Positions 17,709-26,461 are shown, counted from the stretch's first letter. The stretch: DNA of 64,000 nucleotides from SAR202 cluster bacterium (GCA_013204585.1 JABMNL010000038.1:1-64000), one strand, 5' to 3'. Numbers and translations are program-made. Notes: generated by a model not told the origin, from the letters alone.

Positions 17709-17921
17709 ACTACCGAGAACTCACGCGAAAGTTGCGTCGATTGGGGTGTGCTCTAGATAGGACAGCAAGAGGAGACCATGAAATCTGGATTAATCCCGCC
17801 AATCGGCAGAGGACCACGAATCCTAATTGGGGGAGCCGAGACCTGAGACCTGAGACCGGGCACCATAGGCGCGATATTGCGTGATATGGAGATTGCCAGA
17901 CGGGATTTTGAACGGTCGTAA
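17705..17921 (+). pseudogene. hicA: Frameshifted HicA-family mRNA interferase
   Basis: From TTG 17,705 (overlapping the hicB stop) the frame reads NYRELTRKLRRLGC, then RGDHEIWINPAN with the catalytic His, and GSRDLRP. It then goes out of frame and stops at TGA 17,882. In the +1 frame the expected tail continues as GTIGAILRDMEIARRDFERS and ends at TAA 17,919. The shift coincides with a 7-bp tandem duplication (GACCTGA at 17,840-17,846 and again at 17,847-17,853). Deleting one copy restores an ordinary HicA frame of about 70 residues. Confidence 0.8.
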
Positions 17922-17966
17922 ACCTATTATCTGGAATCGAATATCGGGAGATTTGTACTAGGAATT

Positions 17967-19145
17967 ATGAAATTTTCTGACCGGCTGGGCAAGCTATCAC
18001 CCTATCCTTTTGTGGAAATCTCTCGGATTATCGCCGAGAAGCGTGCGGCTGGTGCCGACGTGGTTACCTTTGGCATTGGCGACCCTGATATCCCGACGCC
18101 CAAGCCGATTATCGACCGGCTGTTGACGGCGTCCCAATACGCGCCCAACCACCGGTATCCTGAGACTGATGGGCTGCCTGAAATGCGCCGGGCCTTCGCC
18201 CAATGGTACGACACCCGTTTCGGCGTGAAGCTGAATCCGGATACCGAAGTACTGCCTCTAATTGGGGCCAAAGAAGGCATCGGCCACGCCGCTTTCTGCT
18301 TCATAGACCCAGGCGATATCGCCTTAATCCCCGACCCGGCTTATCCGGTCTATGGCGTGGGCACCATGTTCGCCGGCGGCAAAAGCCACATAATGCCTTT
18401 GTATGAAAAGAACGGCTGGTTGCCAGATTTGGACGCCATCCCCGCCGATGTTGCCCGCAACGCCAAGGTGATGTGGTTGAACTATCCCAACAACCCGACC
18501 AGCGCCGTGGCCAGCGAAGAGGATTACCTTTCGGCCATATCCTTCTGTAAAAAGAACGACATCGCCCTGCTTCATGATGCCGCCTACAGTGAGATTGGCT
18601 ACGACGGCTACACGCCCATGAGCTACCTGCAAGTGGCAGGATCCAAGGATATTGGGCTGGAGTTCCACTCCCTGTCCAAGACCTACAACATGACCGGTTG
18701 GCGCATCGGCATGGCCGTGGGCAACGCCGACATGATTAAGGCCTTGTTCCAGATTAAAGCCAACCTGGACTCGGGGGTGCCCCAGGCCGTCCAGGAAATG
18801 GCAATGGAGGCCTTAACCGGCCCACAAGACTGTGTTGAAGAAAACGTGGACACATACACTCGTCGCCGTGACCGAGTGGTCAAAGCCGTTAAGGCCATGG
18901 GCATGAGCGTAGCAGTCCCCCGTGCTAGCCTATACATATGGGCTAGGGTTCCGGATGGCTACACGTCGGCCGAGATGGCCCAGGCGCTGCTGGAAGACCT
19001 AGACATTGTGGTAACGCCTGGTTCCAGCTATGGTAAATACGGTGAGGGTTACATTCGTTTGTCCCTAACCACTCCAGACGAGCAGATTGAAAAAGGCTGC
19101 CAACGGATGGAGTCCTGGAAAATTCCTGCGCCTAAAGGAAAATAA
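17967..19145 (+). CDS. dapL: LL-diaminopimelate aminotransferase-like PLP enzyme
   Basis: The 392-residue fold-type I aminotransferase has VVTFGIGDPDIPTP, LIGAKEGIGHAAFCF, YPVYGVGTMFAGG, WLNYPNNPTSA, and the PLP-lysine motif SLSKTYNMTGWRIG. The GxKEGI and NMTGWR features fit the DapL group, which makes LL-diaminopimelate directly from tetrahydrodipicolinate. dapF just upstream would use its product, supporting this over a general aminotransferase. The start is ATG after CTAGGAATT. Confidence 0.85.
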   Translation: MKFSDRLGKLSPYPFVEISRIIAEKRAAGADVVTFGIGDPDIPTPKPIIDRLLTASQYAPNHRYPETDGLPEMRRAFAQWYDTRFGVKLNPDTEVLPLIGAKEGIGHAAFCFIDPGDIALIPDPAYPVYGVGTMFAGGKSHIMPLYEKNGWLPDLDAIPADVARNAKVMWLNYPNNPTSAVASEEDYLSAISFCKKNDIALLHDAAYSEIGYDGYTPMSYLQVAGSKDIGLEFHSLSKTYNMTGWRIGMAVGNADMIKALFQIKANLDSGVPQAVQEMAMEALTGPQDCVEENVDTYTRRRDRVVKAVKAMGMSVAVPRASLYIWARVPDGYTSAEMAQALLEDLDIVVTPGSSYGKYGEGYIRLSLTTPDEQIEKGCQRMESWKIPAPKGK

Positions 19146-19150
19146 GACCA

Positions 19151-19165
19151 GAGGGTAGATTCATC
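19151..19165 (+). promoter_or_regulatory. Shine-Dalgarno and possible ATC start for hflX
   Basis: GAGGG (19,151-19,155) is followed by 7 bases and ATC (19,163), in frame with hflX. From there the frame reads SKRSSGKRS and then KAVLVALEV, which resembles the usual HflX first strand upstream of WSLDDTLAEL. The first standard codon, GTG 19,241, would cut this strand off. Confidence 0.45.
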
Positions 19166-19240
19166 AGTAAGCGCTCCTCAGGTAAACGCTCAATACCGGT
19201 AGAGCCCGAACCCGAAAAGGCGGTTCTTGTCGCCCTTGAG

Positions 19241-20392
19241 GTGAACCGCCGTAATCACTTGTGGTCATTGGATGACACCCTCGCCGAACTGGAATATCTG
19301 GCCAACACTGCCGGAGCTCAGGTCATTGGCCGCGTCACCCAACATGCAAACCGCCTTGGCCCCACCTTCGTTGGTGCGGGCAAGGTAGATGAGATTCGCG
19401 AAATGATGGACGAACTCAAAGGTGACGTGGTCATATTCGACGACGAACTTACTCCCACCCAACAGCGCAACCTGGAAAACGCCCTCGGCTGCAAGGTCAT
19501 TGACCGCACGGCCCTGATTCTGGACGTATTCGGTCAGCACGCCTCCACCTATGAAGGCAAGCTCCAGGTGGAACTGGCCCAACACCAATACCTGTTGCCC
19601 CGGTTGGCCGGACAATGGTCTCACCTAGAGCGGCTAGGCGGCGGAATTGGCACCAGGGGCCCCGGCGAGTCCCAGATTGAGACTGACCGACGTTTGGTCA
19701 GAAACCGCATCCAGAAGATTACGTCCGAGCTTGAAGGAGTCCGCCGTCGGCGGTCTCTCCACATGGACCGACGCAAGAAATCCAGCATTCCCATGGCAAC
19801 ATTGGTGGGCTACACCAACGCGGGCAAAAGCACCCTGTTTAATGCCTTAAGCGACGGCAATGTCATCGCCGCCGACCAACTGTTTTCGACGTTGGACCCA
19901 GTCACCAAGCGTGTACGGCTGCCTTCTGGCGCGCCGCTGTTGTTGAGTGACACAGTGGGGTTCATCCAGAAGCTGTCCCCCCGCGTGGTGGCGGCCTTCC
20001 GGGCGACCTTGGAAGAACTGGCCGAGTCGGACATCCTCCTCCACGTCATTGACGTTACCCACCCCAAAGCGCTGGAGCAGACCCAGGTAGTGGAAAAGAC
20101 ACTGAAGGACTTGGGCCTGTTGGACAAACCTCGATTGCTGGTGATGAACAAGATGGATCTGATGTCTTCCAACCCCTCCGTCCAGCCCAGCGACGAGGAA
20201 CCTAATGGGGAACCTACCGGGGATATGAACGGGGACACCGGCGCACGCATCGAGTTACCAGCCCACGAAGCACAATCGGGAATCTTAGTCTCCGCTGCCA
20301 AGGGCTGGAACCTGGACCATCTACTGCGGGAGATTGAGGAAACGCTGATTTCTATTGATGGTCCGTTGACAGTAGTGACACCGTCAAGGTAG
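19241..20392 (+). CDS. hflX: GTPase HflX
   Basis: HflX is a ribosome-associated GTPase linked to stress rescue of stalled 70S ribosomes. The protein has the HflX N-domain (WSLDDTLAELEYLANTAG, VGAGKVDEI, FDDELTPTQQRNLE), the glycine-rich GGGIGTRGPGESQIETD linker, and a G domain with G1 GYTNAGKS, G3 DTVG and G4 NKMD. An acidic insert follows G4 near residues 310-345. GTG 19,241 is the first standard start, but translation may begin near 19,163. Confidence 0.93.
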   Translation: MNRRNHLWSLDDTLAELEYLANTAGAQVIGRVTQHANRLGPTFVGAGKVDEIREMMDELKGDVVIFDDELTPTQQRNLENALGCKVIDRTALILDVFGQHASTYEGKLQVELAQHQYLLPRLAGQWSHLERLGGGIGTRGPGESQIETDRRLVRNRIQKITSELEGVRRRRSLHMDRRKKSSIPMATLVGYTNAGKSTLFNALSDGNVIAADQLFSTLDPVTKRVRLPSGAPLLLSDTVGFIQKLSPRVVAAFRATLEELAESDILLHVIDVTHPKALEQTQVVEKTLKDLGLLDKPRLLVMNKMDLMSSNPSVQPSDEEPNGEPTGDMNGDTGARIELPAHEAQSGILVSAAKGWNLDHLLREIEETLISIDGPLTVVTPSR

Positions 20393-20470
20393 CAATCAAG
20401 GGCGTCAGCATCAGCCGCACGTGCCCTGTATTACATTCTGTATTACATAACGTACTGACCGTAATTTCTC

Positions 20471-20611
20471 CTATCCTTCCATAATTGCTCTCAAGGTGTC
20501 GTCGGACGCCTGCACCACCGCGACGCTGGCGTCTGGGAATACCGCCGACGACAACCACACTAGGCTTGCTGGCCATAGCCGCTGGAAGCGTTGGTGTTGG
20601 TAAGTGGTCAT
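20471..20611 (-). CDS. Small phage-like protein, last gene of the tail cassette
   Basis: A 46-residue frame (N-terminus MTTYQHQRFQRLWP, C-terminus DDTLRAIMEG) starts at an ATG that overlaps the upstream stop as ATGA. This coupling and its position at the end of a tightly packed operon support it. A longer frame on the same strand (start 20,633) has Arg-rich, low-complexity content and looks less likely. Function is unknown. Confidence 0.5.
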   Translation of the reverse strand: MTTYQHQRFQRLWPASLVWLSSAVFPDASVAVVQASDDTLRAIMEG

Positions 20612-20955
20612 CTTGTGAGTTCTCTGAGCGCAAGTTCTATTGCCTCCCGTTGCTGGGCGGCAGTCCAGTCGGAGCGGGGGATGGCCAGCAGTTCGGCGAT
20701 TCGTATTTTGCGACCGGCTGCCGGGTCTGGCTGGGTCATGGTGTGGTCGTGGGCTGTGACGACTGCGGCGATGGCTAACTCGTCGGTTGCGTCTGGCACG
20801 GTGAGTCTGACGGTGGTGGTGTCGCCTTCTACGGCTATGACCGGTTCGAGGTCTCCGTTGGCGTCTGGTACTGGCCGGAGCTTTGGGATGGCGGCTAGAA
20901 GCTGGTCGTGGAGCAGGCTGAGGTTGTTGGGGAGCGTAAAGTTAATGGTTTTCAT
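20608..20955 (-). CDS. Hypothetical protein of the phage tail-fibre-like cassette
   Basis: The 115-residue protein is unrecognised. It opens with a strand-rich part (INFTLPNNLSLLHDQLLAAIPKL) and has a helical C-terminus (RIAELLAIPRSDWTAAQQREAIELALREL). Small proteins of this type often follow tail-fibre genes in phages. It starts 3 bases after the tail-fibre-like gene and overlaps the next small gene by ATGA. Confidence 0.65.
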   Translation of the reverse strand: MKTINFTLPNNLSLLHDQLLAAIPKLRPVPDANGDLEPVIAVEGDTTTVRLTVPDATDELAIAAVVTAHDHTMTQPDPAAGRKIRIAELLAIPRSDWTAAQQREAIELALRELTR

Positions 20956-20958
20956 CTT

Positions 20959-21936
20959 TTACCCAAGCACCTTAGCCATCATGAATTCTGGGCTGTAATT
21001 CCCTGTTGCTTCTAGGTTGAGTGCGCCGCCGGAGGTCTGGTGGACCATAAGTTCTATGTAGTCGTTTACTGCGAGGTCATAAATCGTAGAAACGGTTATG
21101 GCGTGGACGTTGCCCTGGTTCGTGTCGGGCATGTTAAAGGCAAGCCATGTGGTGCCGTTGAGCCTAATGAAGGTGTTGCGTACTCCGGTGACGTTGCTAG
21201 TCCATCTGACACTCCCGACGATGATGTATTTACCGGCTGTTTTGCAGGTTAGGCGGCTGTTGTTGGTCACGGTGTCATGGATAACGTCGGTGTCCCATCG
21301 TTCGGAGTCGAAAGCGAGAGCGGTGTCGGTCGCGTTGGTAATCGACTGGTTAACACTGTGGTACACACGAGCGGAGATATCTGAGCCTGAGCCTTCGGCT
21401 GGCATGGCGTGTTTGTGGTCGCGTCGGGCGGCGACGGTAGCGGAGCCTGGGGCGGCGGCGTCGCTGTGGGCTTGGGTGCTGGGGTTGGTGGCGTCAAAGG
21501 CCAGGATGGTTGCGCCGGAACGGATGCTGTTGCCGGTCCCTTCGGCGTTGGCGGTGCCCAAGGTTAGGCCTGGGGCTTCGTAGGTGTTTTGGGCGTCGGG
21601 GGCGACTGGAATGATGAACCAGTTGGTGCCGTCGGAGTAGTAGGACTTGGACTCGTAATTTACGTTGATGACGTCGGTGGCGGCGCCGTCGATGGTCTCT
21701 GCGCCTTCGGTGGCCACGGTGATGTTGTTGGTGGCGGCTGCGCCGGACTCGTCTTTGATGCTGTAGATGCGACCGGGTCTAACTTGGGTGGTGGGGAGCG
21801 TGACGGTGACTATTCCAGCCCGGTTGACACCTATTAAGCTATCGCCACCTTTGGCCGTGTACGTGGCTCCTGTGACGGCGGTGTAGGTCTCACGGTTGGA
21901 GTTGATGGGTGGGTGAGTTCTGGTTTTGGGAGGCAT
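20959..21936 (-). CDS. Phage tail-fibre-like protein with C1q/TNF-like C-terminal domain
   Basis: The 325-residue protein has a repetitive strand-rich N-terminal part (GDSLIGVNRAG, VTVTLPTTQVRPGRIYSIKD). A linker of the form AHSDAAAPGSATVAARRDHKHAMP follows in the middle, typical of phage host-recognition proteins. The C-terminal domain of about 135 residues (ARVYHSVNQSI through KYIIVGSVRW and FIRLNGTTW to FMMAKVLG) resembles the C1q-like receptor-binding fold. No capsid, terminase or portal genes surround it, so it is a tail module remnant or a domesticated adhesin. Confidence 0.7.
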   Translation of the reverse strand: MPPKTRTHPPINSNRETYTAVTGATYTAKGGDSLIGVNRAGIVTVTLPTTQVRPGRIYSIKDESGAAATNNITVATEGAETIDGAATDVINVNYESKSYYSDGTNWFIIPVAPDAQNTYEAPGLTLGTANAEGTGNSIRSGATILAFDATNPSTQAHSDAAAPGSATVAARRDHKHAMPAEGSGSDISARVYHSVNQSITNATDTALAFDSERWDTDVIHDTVTNNSRLTCKTAGKYIIVGSVRWTSNVTGVRNTFIRLNGTTWLAFNMPDTNQGNVHAITVSTIYDLAVNDYIELMVHQTSGGALNLEATGNYSPEFMMAKVLG

Positions 21937-22209
21937 TTATTCCGTCCCAATGAAATCTACTTGGTCGTTGTTGTTGGCGGCATCAGCCCAAAATTGAGAT
22001 GTGGAAATAGCGTTCTTGAGCTCCAACTGAATGGACTCGCCAGGGACCAGAGACATCCCGTCAGTGGCAGAAACGTCGTCGCCTCCCAGATAACAAGTTC
22101 CTGTGTTGTCGTTACGGGCTTTGAACACCAGCGACCTGGCATTGCCCTTGTTCACGGTCTGGACCGAAGTTCCTGCGGTTGTAACCTTGATGGTGCCGGA
22201 GATAGCCAT
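21937..22209 (-). CDS. Small phage structural-like protein
   Basis: The 90-residue protein is strand-rich (GTIKVTTAGTSVQTVN, LVFKARNDNTGTCYLGGDDVSATDGMSLVPGESIQLEL). This pattern recurs in small phage virion proteins that present an ordered beta sandwich. It begins 4-10 bases after AGGAG and ends directly against the tail-fibre-like gene with no gap. It is the first gene of a four-gene leftward cassette. Confidence 0.65.
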   Translation of the reverse strand: MAISGTIKVTTAGTSVQTVNKGNARSLVFKARNDNTGTCYLGGDDVSATDGMSLVPGESIQLELKNAISTSQFWADAANNNDQVDFIGTE

Positions 22210-22702
22210 GCAGTTCTCCTAATCGAAAATGACGAACTTCTACGCTATGAAGTTTGTCGATTCGCTTTCCGGGCCGTCAACGGACTGTTTTCATCCGGAG
22301 CGAATTTTACGAAAATTAGGGAACGAAAATTGGCGTAGAAAATCCTATTGATGACTTCTGGGTCGGAGAAGGAAACAAAAAAGGCGCTACGGGGCTCTCA
22401 GCGCGGCAAGTAGGATTAACAGCGGCCCCGCCGAGCGGGGGGAGACCTTGGGGAGTACAGAAATACGTAAGGAGGAAGAAGTAGAGCAGCCAACAAAAAT
22501 AGACAGTGGTTCGCACAAGATACGTTATGTAGTGTTATCCACGCTGGCTGCGAGGTCTGTTTACATAATCACGTTGATGCCCTTATTTAAATTCGCGCCG
22601 GTCAGAGACGCGCATTATTAAGTTACACCAACGCGTTGAACAAATTTCTCGTTCACTCCATTGGTGTTATTCTAGTTAGGCATAAAATTCCGACTTTTTC
22701 GA
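22210..22702. other. Intergenic stretch between phage cassette and cyclase gene
   Basis: This gap of about 490 bases is AT-richer than its neighbours. It holds a GC hairpin CCCCGC-CGA-GCGGGG near 22,425 and a repeated ACGAAAATT(A/G)GG motif near 22,310 and 22,323. A 66-codon leftward frame at 22,316-22,516 lacks a ribosome site and reads as low-complexity hydrophobic sequence; I do not call it. It probably contains the divergent promoters of both flanking genes. Confidence 0.4.
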
Positions 22703-25700
22703 GTGGTGGGAATGGTCTGTCCCAGTTGTAAAAACGAAAATCCAGACGGCGCCAAGTTCTGCATGTCCTGCGGAAGCGCTCTAGTCAATCGCTGCCCTGA
22801 ATGCAACACCGAGTTGCCAGGTGCGGCGCGCTTCTGCTTAAACTGCGGCCACCAGTTGGCGCCAGCCGGGACTGAAGACACGGCTGCTGAAGCTTCTCGC
22901 GCAAATCTTGAGCGGTATATCCCAGCCGAACTACTGAACAAGCTGGAGGCTGCCAAGGCTGGCGGAAAGACCGAGGGCGAGCGCCGCATCGTCACCATGC
23001 TCTTCTGCGATGTTAGTGGGTCTACCGCCGCCGCTGAGAAGCTAGACCCAGAAGAGTGGGCACAGATAATGAACGGGGCATTCGAGAACCTGATTGCCCC
23101 GGTGTACCGCTACGAAGGGACGTTGGCCCGCTTGATGGGAGACGCTATTTTGGCGTTCTTCGGTGCGCCAATCGGCCATGAAGACGACCCACAAAGGGCC
23201 GTTATGGCGGGGCTGGAGATTGTCCGGGATATTGCGCCTTACCGGGGAAAAGTGAAGGCTGAGTGGGACCTAGACATAGAAGTCCGGGTCGGCATTAATA
23301 CCGGTTTGGTGGTCGTGGGCGAGGTTGGGTCTGACCTCCGGGTGGAATACACCGCCCTAGGCGACGCCATCAACCTGGCGGCCAGAATGGAACAGTCTGC
23401 CCAGCCGGGAACGGTACAGGTATCATCGGAAACCCACCGTTTGGTTGAGCCACTGTTTGAATTCGAAGACCTAGGCTTAATCAAGGTCAAGGGCAAGTCA
23501 CAACCCGTCCGTACCTACCGGGCCTTGGGCCCCAAGGCCGCACCAGGTAGTCTACGTGGTATCGCAGGAGTACGGGCGCCACTGATTGGCCGCGACAAAG
23601 AAATCAACACGTTACGTCAAGTGGCCGCCAATCTTCGTGAAGGACGCGGCGGTATTGTCTCGATTATTGGCGAAGCCGGACTTGGCAAAAGCAGGCTCGT
23701 CCATGAACTAAGGGACGAACTTTCGGCTGGGCCTGGGGAGAAACTCCAATGGCTAGGGGCCCAGGGTGTTTCCTATGACACCTCGCGGCCCTACGCGTTC
23801 TTCTCCCAGCAACTCCGTCAATCGTTTGGCATCGAAGAGAATGACACCGTCGTGGAGACGCGGCAAAGGGTTAACCAGTCGCTCGACGGCCAGTCCCAAG
23901 ACGAGAAGGACAATGTTGCCGACGCCGTCGAGTTCGTCCTTTCCAACGGTAACAATTCCGGTGTAAACGCGGAAGGCGCGACCGCCAAGCGGAAAATGTT
24001 CGAGGCTGTACTCCGGGTCTGGCGTCAGACAACCACTCCAACCGTAATATTCTCCGAGGATTTGCATTGGGCCGATCCGGCTTCGGTTGAACTGTTGACG
24101 CACTTGTTCCAATTGGCCGAGCAGGCCCCAATTCTGTTCTTGTGCGCCTTCCGCCTGGATCGCCAAGCGCCTTCGTGGCAAGTAAAAAACACCGGCGAGA
24201 CCGACTATCCCCATCTATATACCGAACTGGCGTTGGTCCCGCTTTCCAGCGAAGAAAGCGACCAGCTGTTTGGCACTTTGTTCGATGTCCCGGGGTCGCC
24301 GCCTCAGCTTCGCCAGATGGTACTGGACAAGACCGAGGGCAATCCGCTATTTGTGGAAGAATTCACTCGGACGCTAATGGACACCGGTGCAATCGTTCAA
24401 GATGAAAACGGGTCGCACTGGAACCCCGCAGTAAAGCTGGAAGAAACTCCAATCCCAGAGAACCTACAGGCCCTGCTGACTTCGAGAATAGACCGACTTG
24501 AGGAAACTGCCCGGCGTACCTTGCAGTTGAGCTCGGTGATTGGTCGGTCTTTCTACCGGCGAGTTCTGGAGCGTATATCCGACCCTGCAACCGTCCTTGA
24601 CCGGGAGATTAGCACTCTCCAACGTGCTGAACTAATAACAGAGGCCAGCCGGGTGCCGGAACTGGAATATAGTTTCCGCCACGACCTGACCCGCGACGCA
24701 GCCTATAGTTCAATACTGCTCCGCGCCCGCAAGGATTTTCACCTGCGGGTCGGTGAGACCGTTGAGGAGTTGTTCGGCGACCGTCTAGAAGAGCAGGCCC
24801 ACCGCCTGGCCTACCATTTCTATGAGGCTGGGGCAGATGAGCGGGCGCTGAAATATTCATTGATGGCCGGAAAAGCGGCGGCGCGGCTCCACGCCCACCC
24901 GGAGGCCAACGCCCACTATGCCAGGGCGATGGATATCTTGGGACGGGTGGAGTCTAGCAACCAGCAACGAATCGACACTTATATTGCCCGTGGTCGCACG
25001 CTGGAGCTGATTGGCGAATACGACGAGGCTTTAGCCAACTATCAGCAACTGGGCGACCTGGGCGGTTCTCGAGAATGCCCAGCCATGGAGTTGGCCGCTC
25101 TGGTGGCCCAAGCGACGATTCACGCCACGTCCAACCCCAAATTCGACGCCAAGCTGGGCCGCGAATTATCCAATAGTAGTCTGGTCCTAGCGCGGGAATT
25201 GAACGACCACCAAGCGGAATCCAAGGTTCTTTGGAACCTGATGCTGGTTGAGTACTACGAAGGTCAGAATCGTGAATCGGCCGTAAGCTACGGAGAGCAG
25301 TCGCTGGCCATTGCCAGGGAGCACGGCCTTGAGGAGCAATTGGCCTACACCCTGAACGACATCGCCAAGGGCTACTTCACCCTGGGGAAGGGCGATGATG
25401 CCTGGGCCGCCCAGCGTGAGTCCAGCGACTTGCTGCGTAAGCTGGGCAACTTACCGATGCTCATCGACAGTCTGATTACCTCCGCTGGCGGTCACTATTT
25501 TCTGGGTGATTTTGCCGACGCCCTGGCATCGTTGGAAGAGTGCGACGAGGTGAGCAAGTCCATTGGCAGCGTCCGTGGCCAGGCGGTCAGCCTCTACGTG
25601 TTGGGCGCGGTTTACATGGAGTTGGGCGAGACTGGCAAAGCCACCGCCGCCTTGCAAGAGGCCATCGTTCTCGCGAAGCAGATTGGTTTCTACCCGCCGG

Positions 25701-26350
25701 TGACGGCCCGGTTGCGATTGGCTCTATATTGCGGCATGGTCGGAGACACTAAGGGAGGCCTCGACCTAGCAACCAACGCTCTCGAAGATGGTGACAACCG
25801 GCAATTCTCCCTGGCTGCTCAGGCTCAAGCCCATCTGTCCGCCGGGGACATTACTAAAGCCCAAGAACTGATTATCGAGGCCTGCAAAGAGTTCGAAACT
25901 GGCGAGTCCGACCCTAAGGCTGGCTACTCCGTCTTCCAGGTCATTGAAGGCGACATCGCCCTGGCCAACCAGCGGTATGACGACGCCCTCGCCCTGGCGG
26001 AGCGTACCCTCGCGACGCTGGACGAAATGGGCCAGCGGGTTACCCTGCCGGACATTCTTCGTTGCAAAGCCGAGGCGTTGATTGGCCTGGGCCGACTCGA
26101 AGAAGCCCAGGCGGTGCTAGACCATGCATTGACCGAAGCCGATACTCAGGGCTCACTACGCGCCCTTTGCCATCTACTACCGGCGCAGGCGAAGTTGTCG
26201 GACCTGCGCCGACTGCCCGACAAAGCTAGCGAGTTCCGTCTGCGAGCGCGGAAAGTCGTGGAGTACATCGCCGACCGGACCGGGTCCGACGAGATGCGGG
26301 CCATGTTCCTGAACTCGGCCAAAATTAAGGAGTTGATGAGCGCGTCGTAA
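22703..26350 (+). CDS. Class III adenylate/guanylate cyclase with AAA-type ATPase and TPR domains
   Basis: The 1215-residue multidomain protein begins with two zinc-ribbon pairs (CPSCKNENPDGAKFCMSCG and CPECNTELPGAARFCLNCG, about residues 6-53). A class III cyclase domain follows (about 90-270) with metal-binding FCDVSGST and MGDAILAFFG and the YTALGDAINLAARM segment; the visible key residues are intact. An AAA/STAND-like ATPase has Walker A GEAGLGKS near 323 and EDLHWADPAS. The last 500 residues are TPR-like helices. It is probably a cytoplasmic signal-responsive cNMP producer. GTG 22,703 and ATG 22,712 are both possible starts. Confidence 0.88.
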   Translation: MVGMVCPSCKNENPDGAKFCMSCGSALVNRCPECNTELPGAARFCLNCGHQLAPAGTEDTAAEASRANLERYIPAELLNKLEAAKAGGKTEGERRIVTMLFCDVSGSTAAAEKLDPEEWAQIMNGAFENLIAPVYRYEGTLARLMGDAILAFFGAPIGHEDDPQRAVMAGLEIVRDIAPYRGKVKAEWDLDIEVRVGINTGLVVVGEVGSDLRVEYTALGDAINLAARMEQSAQPGTVQVSSETHRLVEPLFEFEDLGLIKVKGKSQPVRTYRALGPKAAPGSLRGIAGVRAPLIGRDKEINTLRQVAANLREGRGGIVSIIGEAGLGKSRLVHELRDELSAGPGEKLQWLGAQGVSYDTSRPYAFFSQQLRQSFGIEENDTVVETRQRVNQSLDGQSQDEKDNVADAVEFVLSNGNNSGVNAEGATAKRKMFEAVLRVWRQTTTPTVIFSEDLHWADPASVELLTHLFQLAEQAPILFLCAFRLDRQAPSWQVKNTGETDYPHLYTELALVPLSSEESDQLFGTLFDVPGSPPQLRQMVLDKTEGNPLFVEEFTRTLMDTGAIVQDENGSHWNPAVKLEETPIPENLQALLTSRIDRLEETARRTLQLSSVIGRSFYRRVLERISDPATVLDREISTLQRAELITEASRVPELEYSFRHDLTRDAAYSSILLRARKDFHLRVGETVEELFGDRLEEQAHRLAYHFYEAGADERALKYSLMAGKAAARLHAHPEANAHYARAMDILGRVESSNQQRIDTYIARGRTLELIGEYDEALANYQQLGDLGGSRECPAMELAALVAQATIHATSNPKFDAKLGRELSNSSLVLARELNDHQAESKVLWNLMLVEYYEGQNRESAVSYGEQSLAIAREHGLEEQLAYTLNDIAKGYFTLGKGDDAWAAQRESSDLLRKLGNLPMLIDSLITSAGGHYFLGDFADALASLEECDEVSKSIGSVRGQAVSLYVLGAVYMELGETGKATAALQEAIVLAKQIGFYPPVTARLRLALYCGMVGDTKGGLDLATNALEDGDNRQFSLAAQAQAHLSAGDITKAQELIIEACKEFETGESDPKAGYSVFQVIEGDIALANQRYDDALALAERTLATLDEMGQRVTLPDILRCKAEALIGLGRLEEAQAVLDHALTEADTQGSLRALCHLLPAQAKLSDLRRLPDKASEFRLRARKVVEYIADRTGSDEMRAMFLNSAKIKELMSAS

Positions 26351-26407
26351 GCGCTTATGTAAACTGCATAGTTAGTCTGAAACATGTGGGCAGCTGGCTT
26401 TTAAATC

Positions 26408-26446
26408 CAGCGCCCCATCACAGCGCCCCATCACAGCGCCCCATCA
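26408..26446 (+). repeat. Triple 13-bp tandem repeat upstream of the ferritin-like gene
   Basis: The unit CAGCGCCCCATCA occurs three times head to tail without mismatch, ending just before the AAGGAG ribosome site of the next gene. It may come from replication slippage and could affect the leader of that mRNA. Confidence 0.85.
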
Positions 26447-26461
26447 CAAGGAGAGTCTCTC

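Noticed and set aside
17882..17884. In-frame TGA in hicA as another selenocysteine codon
   Set aside because: The frame is already shifted before this TGA by the 7-bp duplication, and the family has no redox Cys there. The +1 frame restores the normal HicA ending.
20352..20633. 93-codon leftward frame at the end of the tail cassette
   Set aside because: Its Arg/Gly-rich content looks like an off-frame reading, and it runs into the hflX 3' end. The ATGA-coupled 46-codon frame fits better.
22316..22516. 66-codon leftward frame upstream of the phage cassette
   Set aside because: No ribosome site, low-complexity composition, and a GC hairpin inside it. It reads as intergenic sequence.
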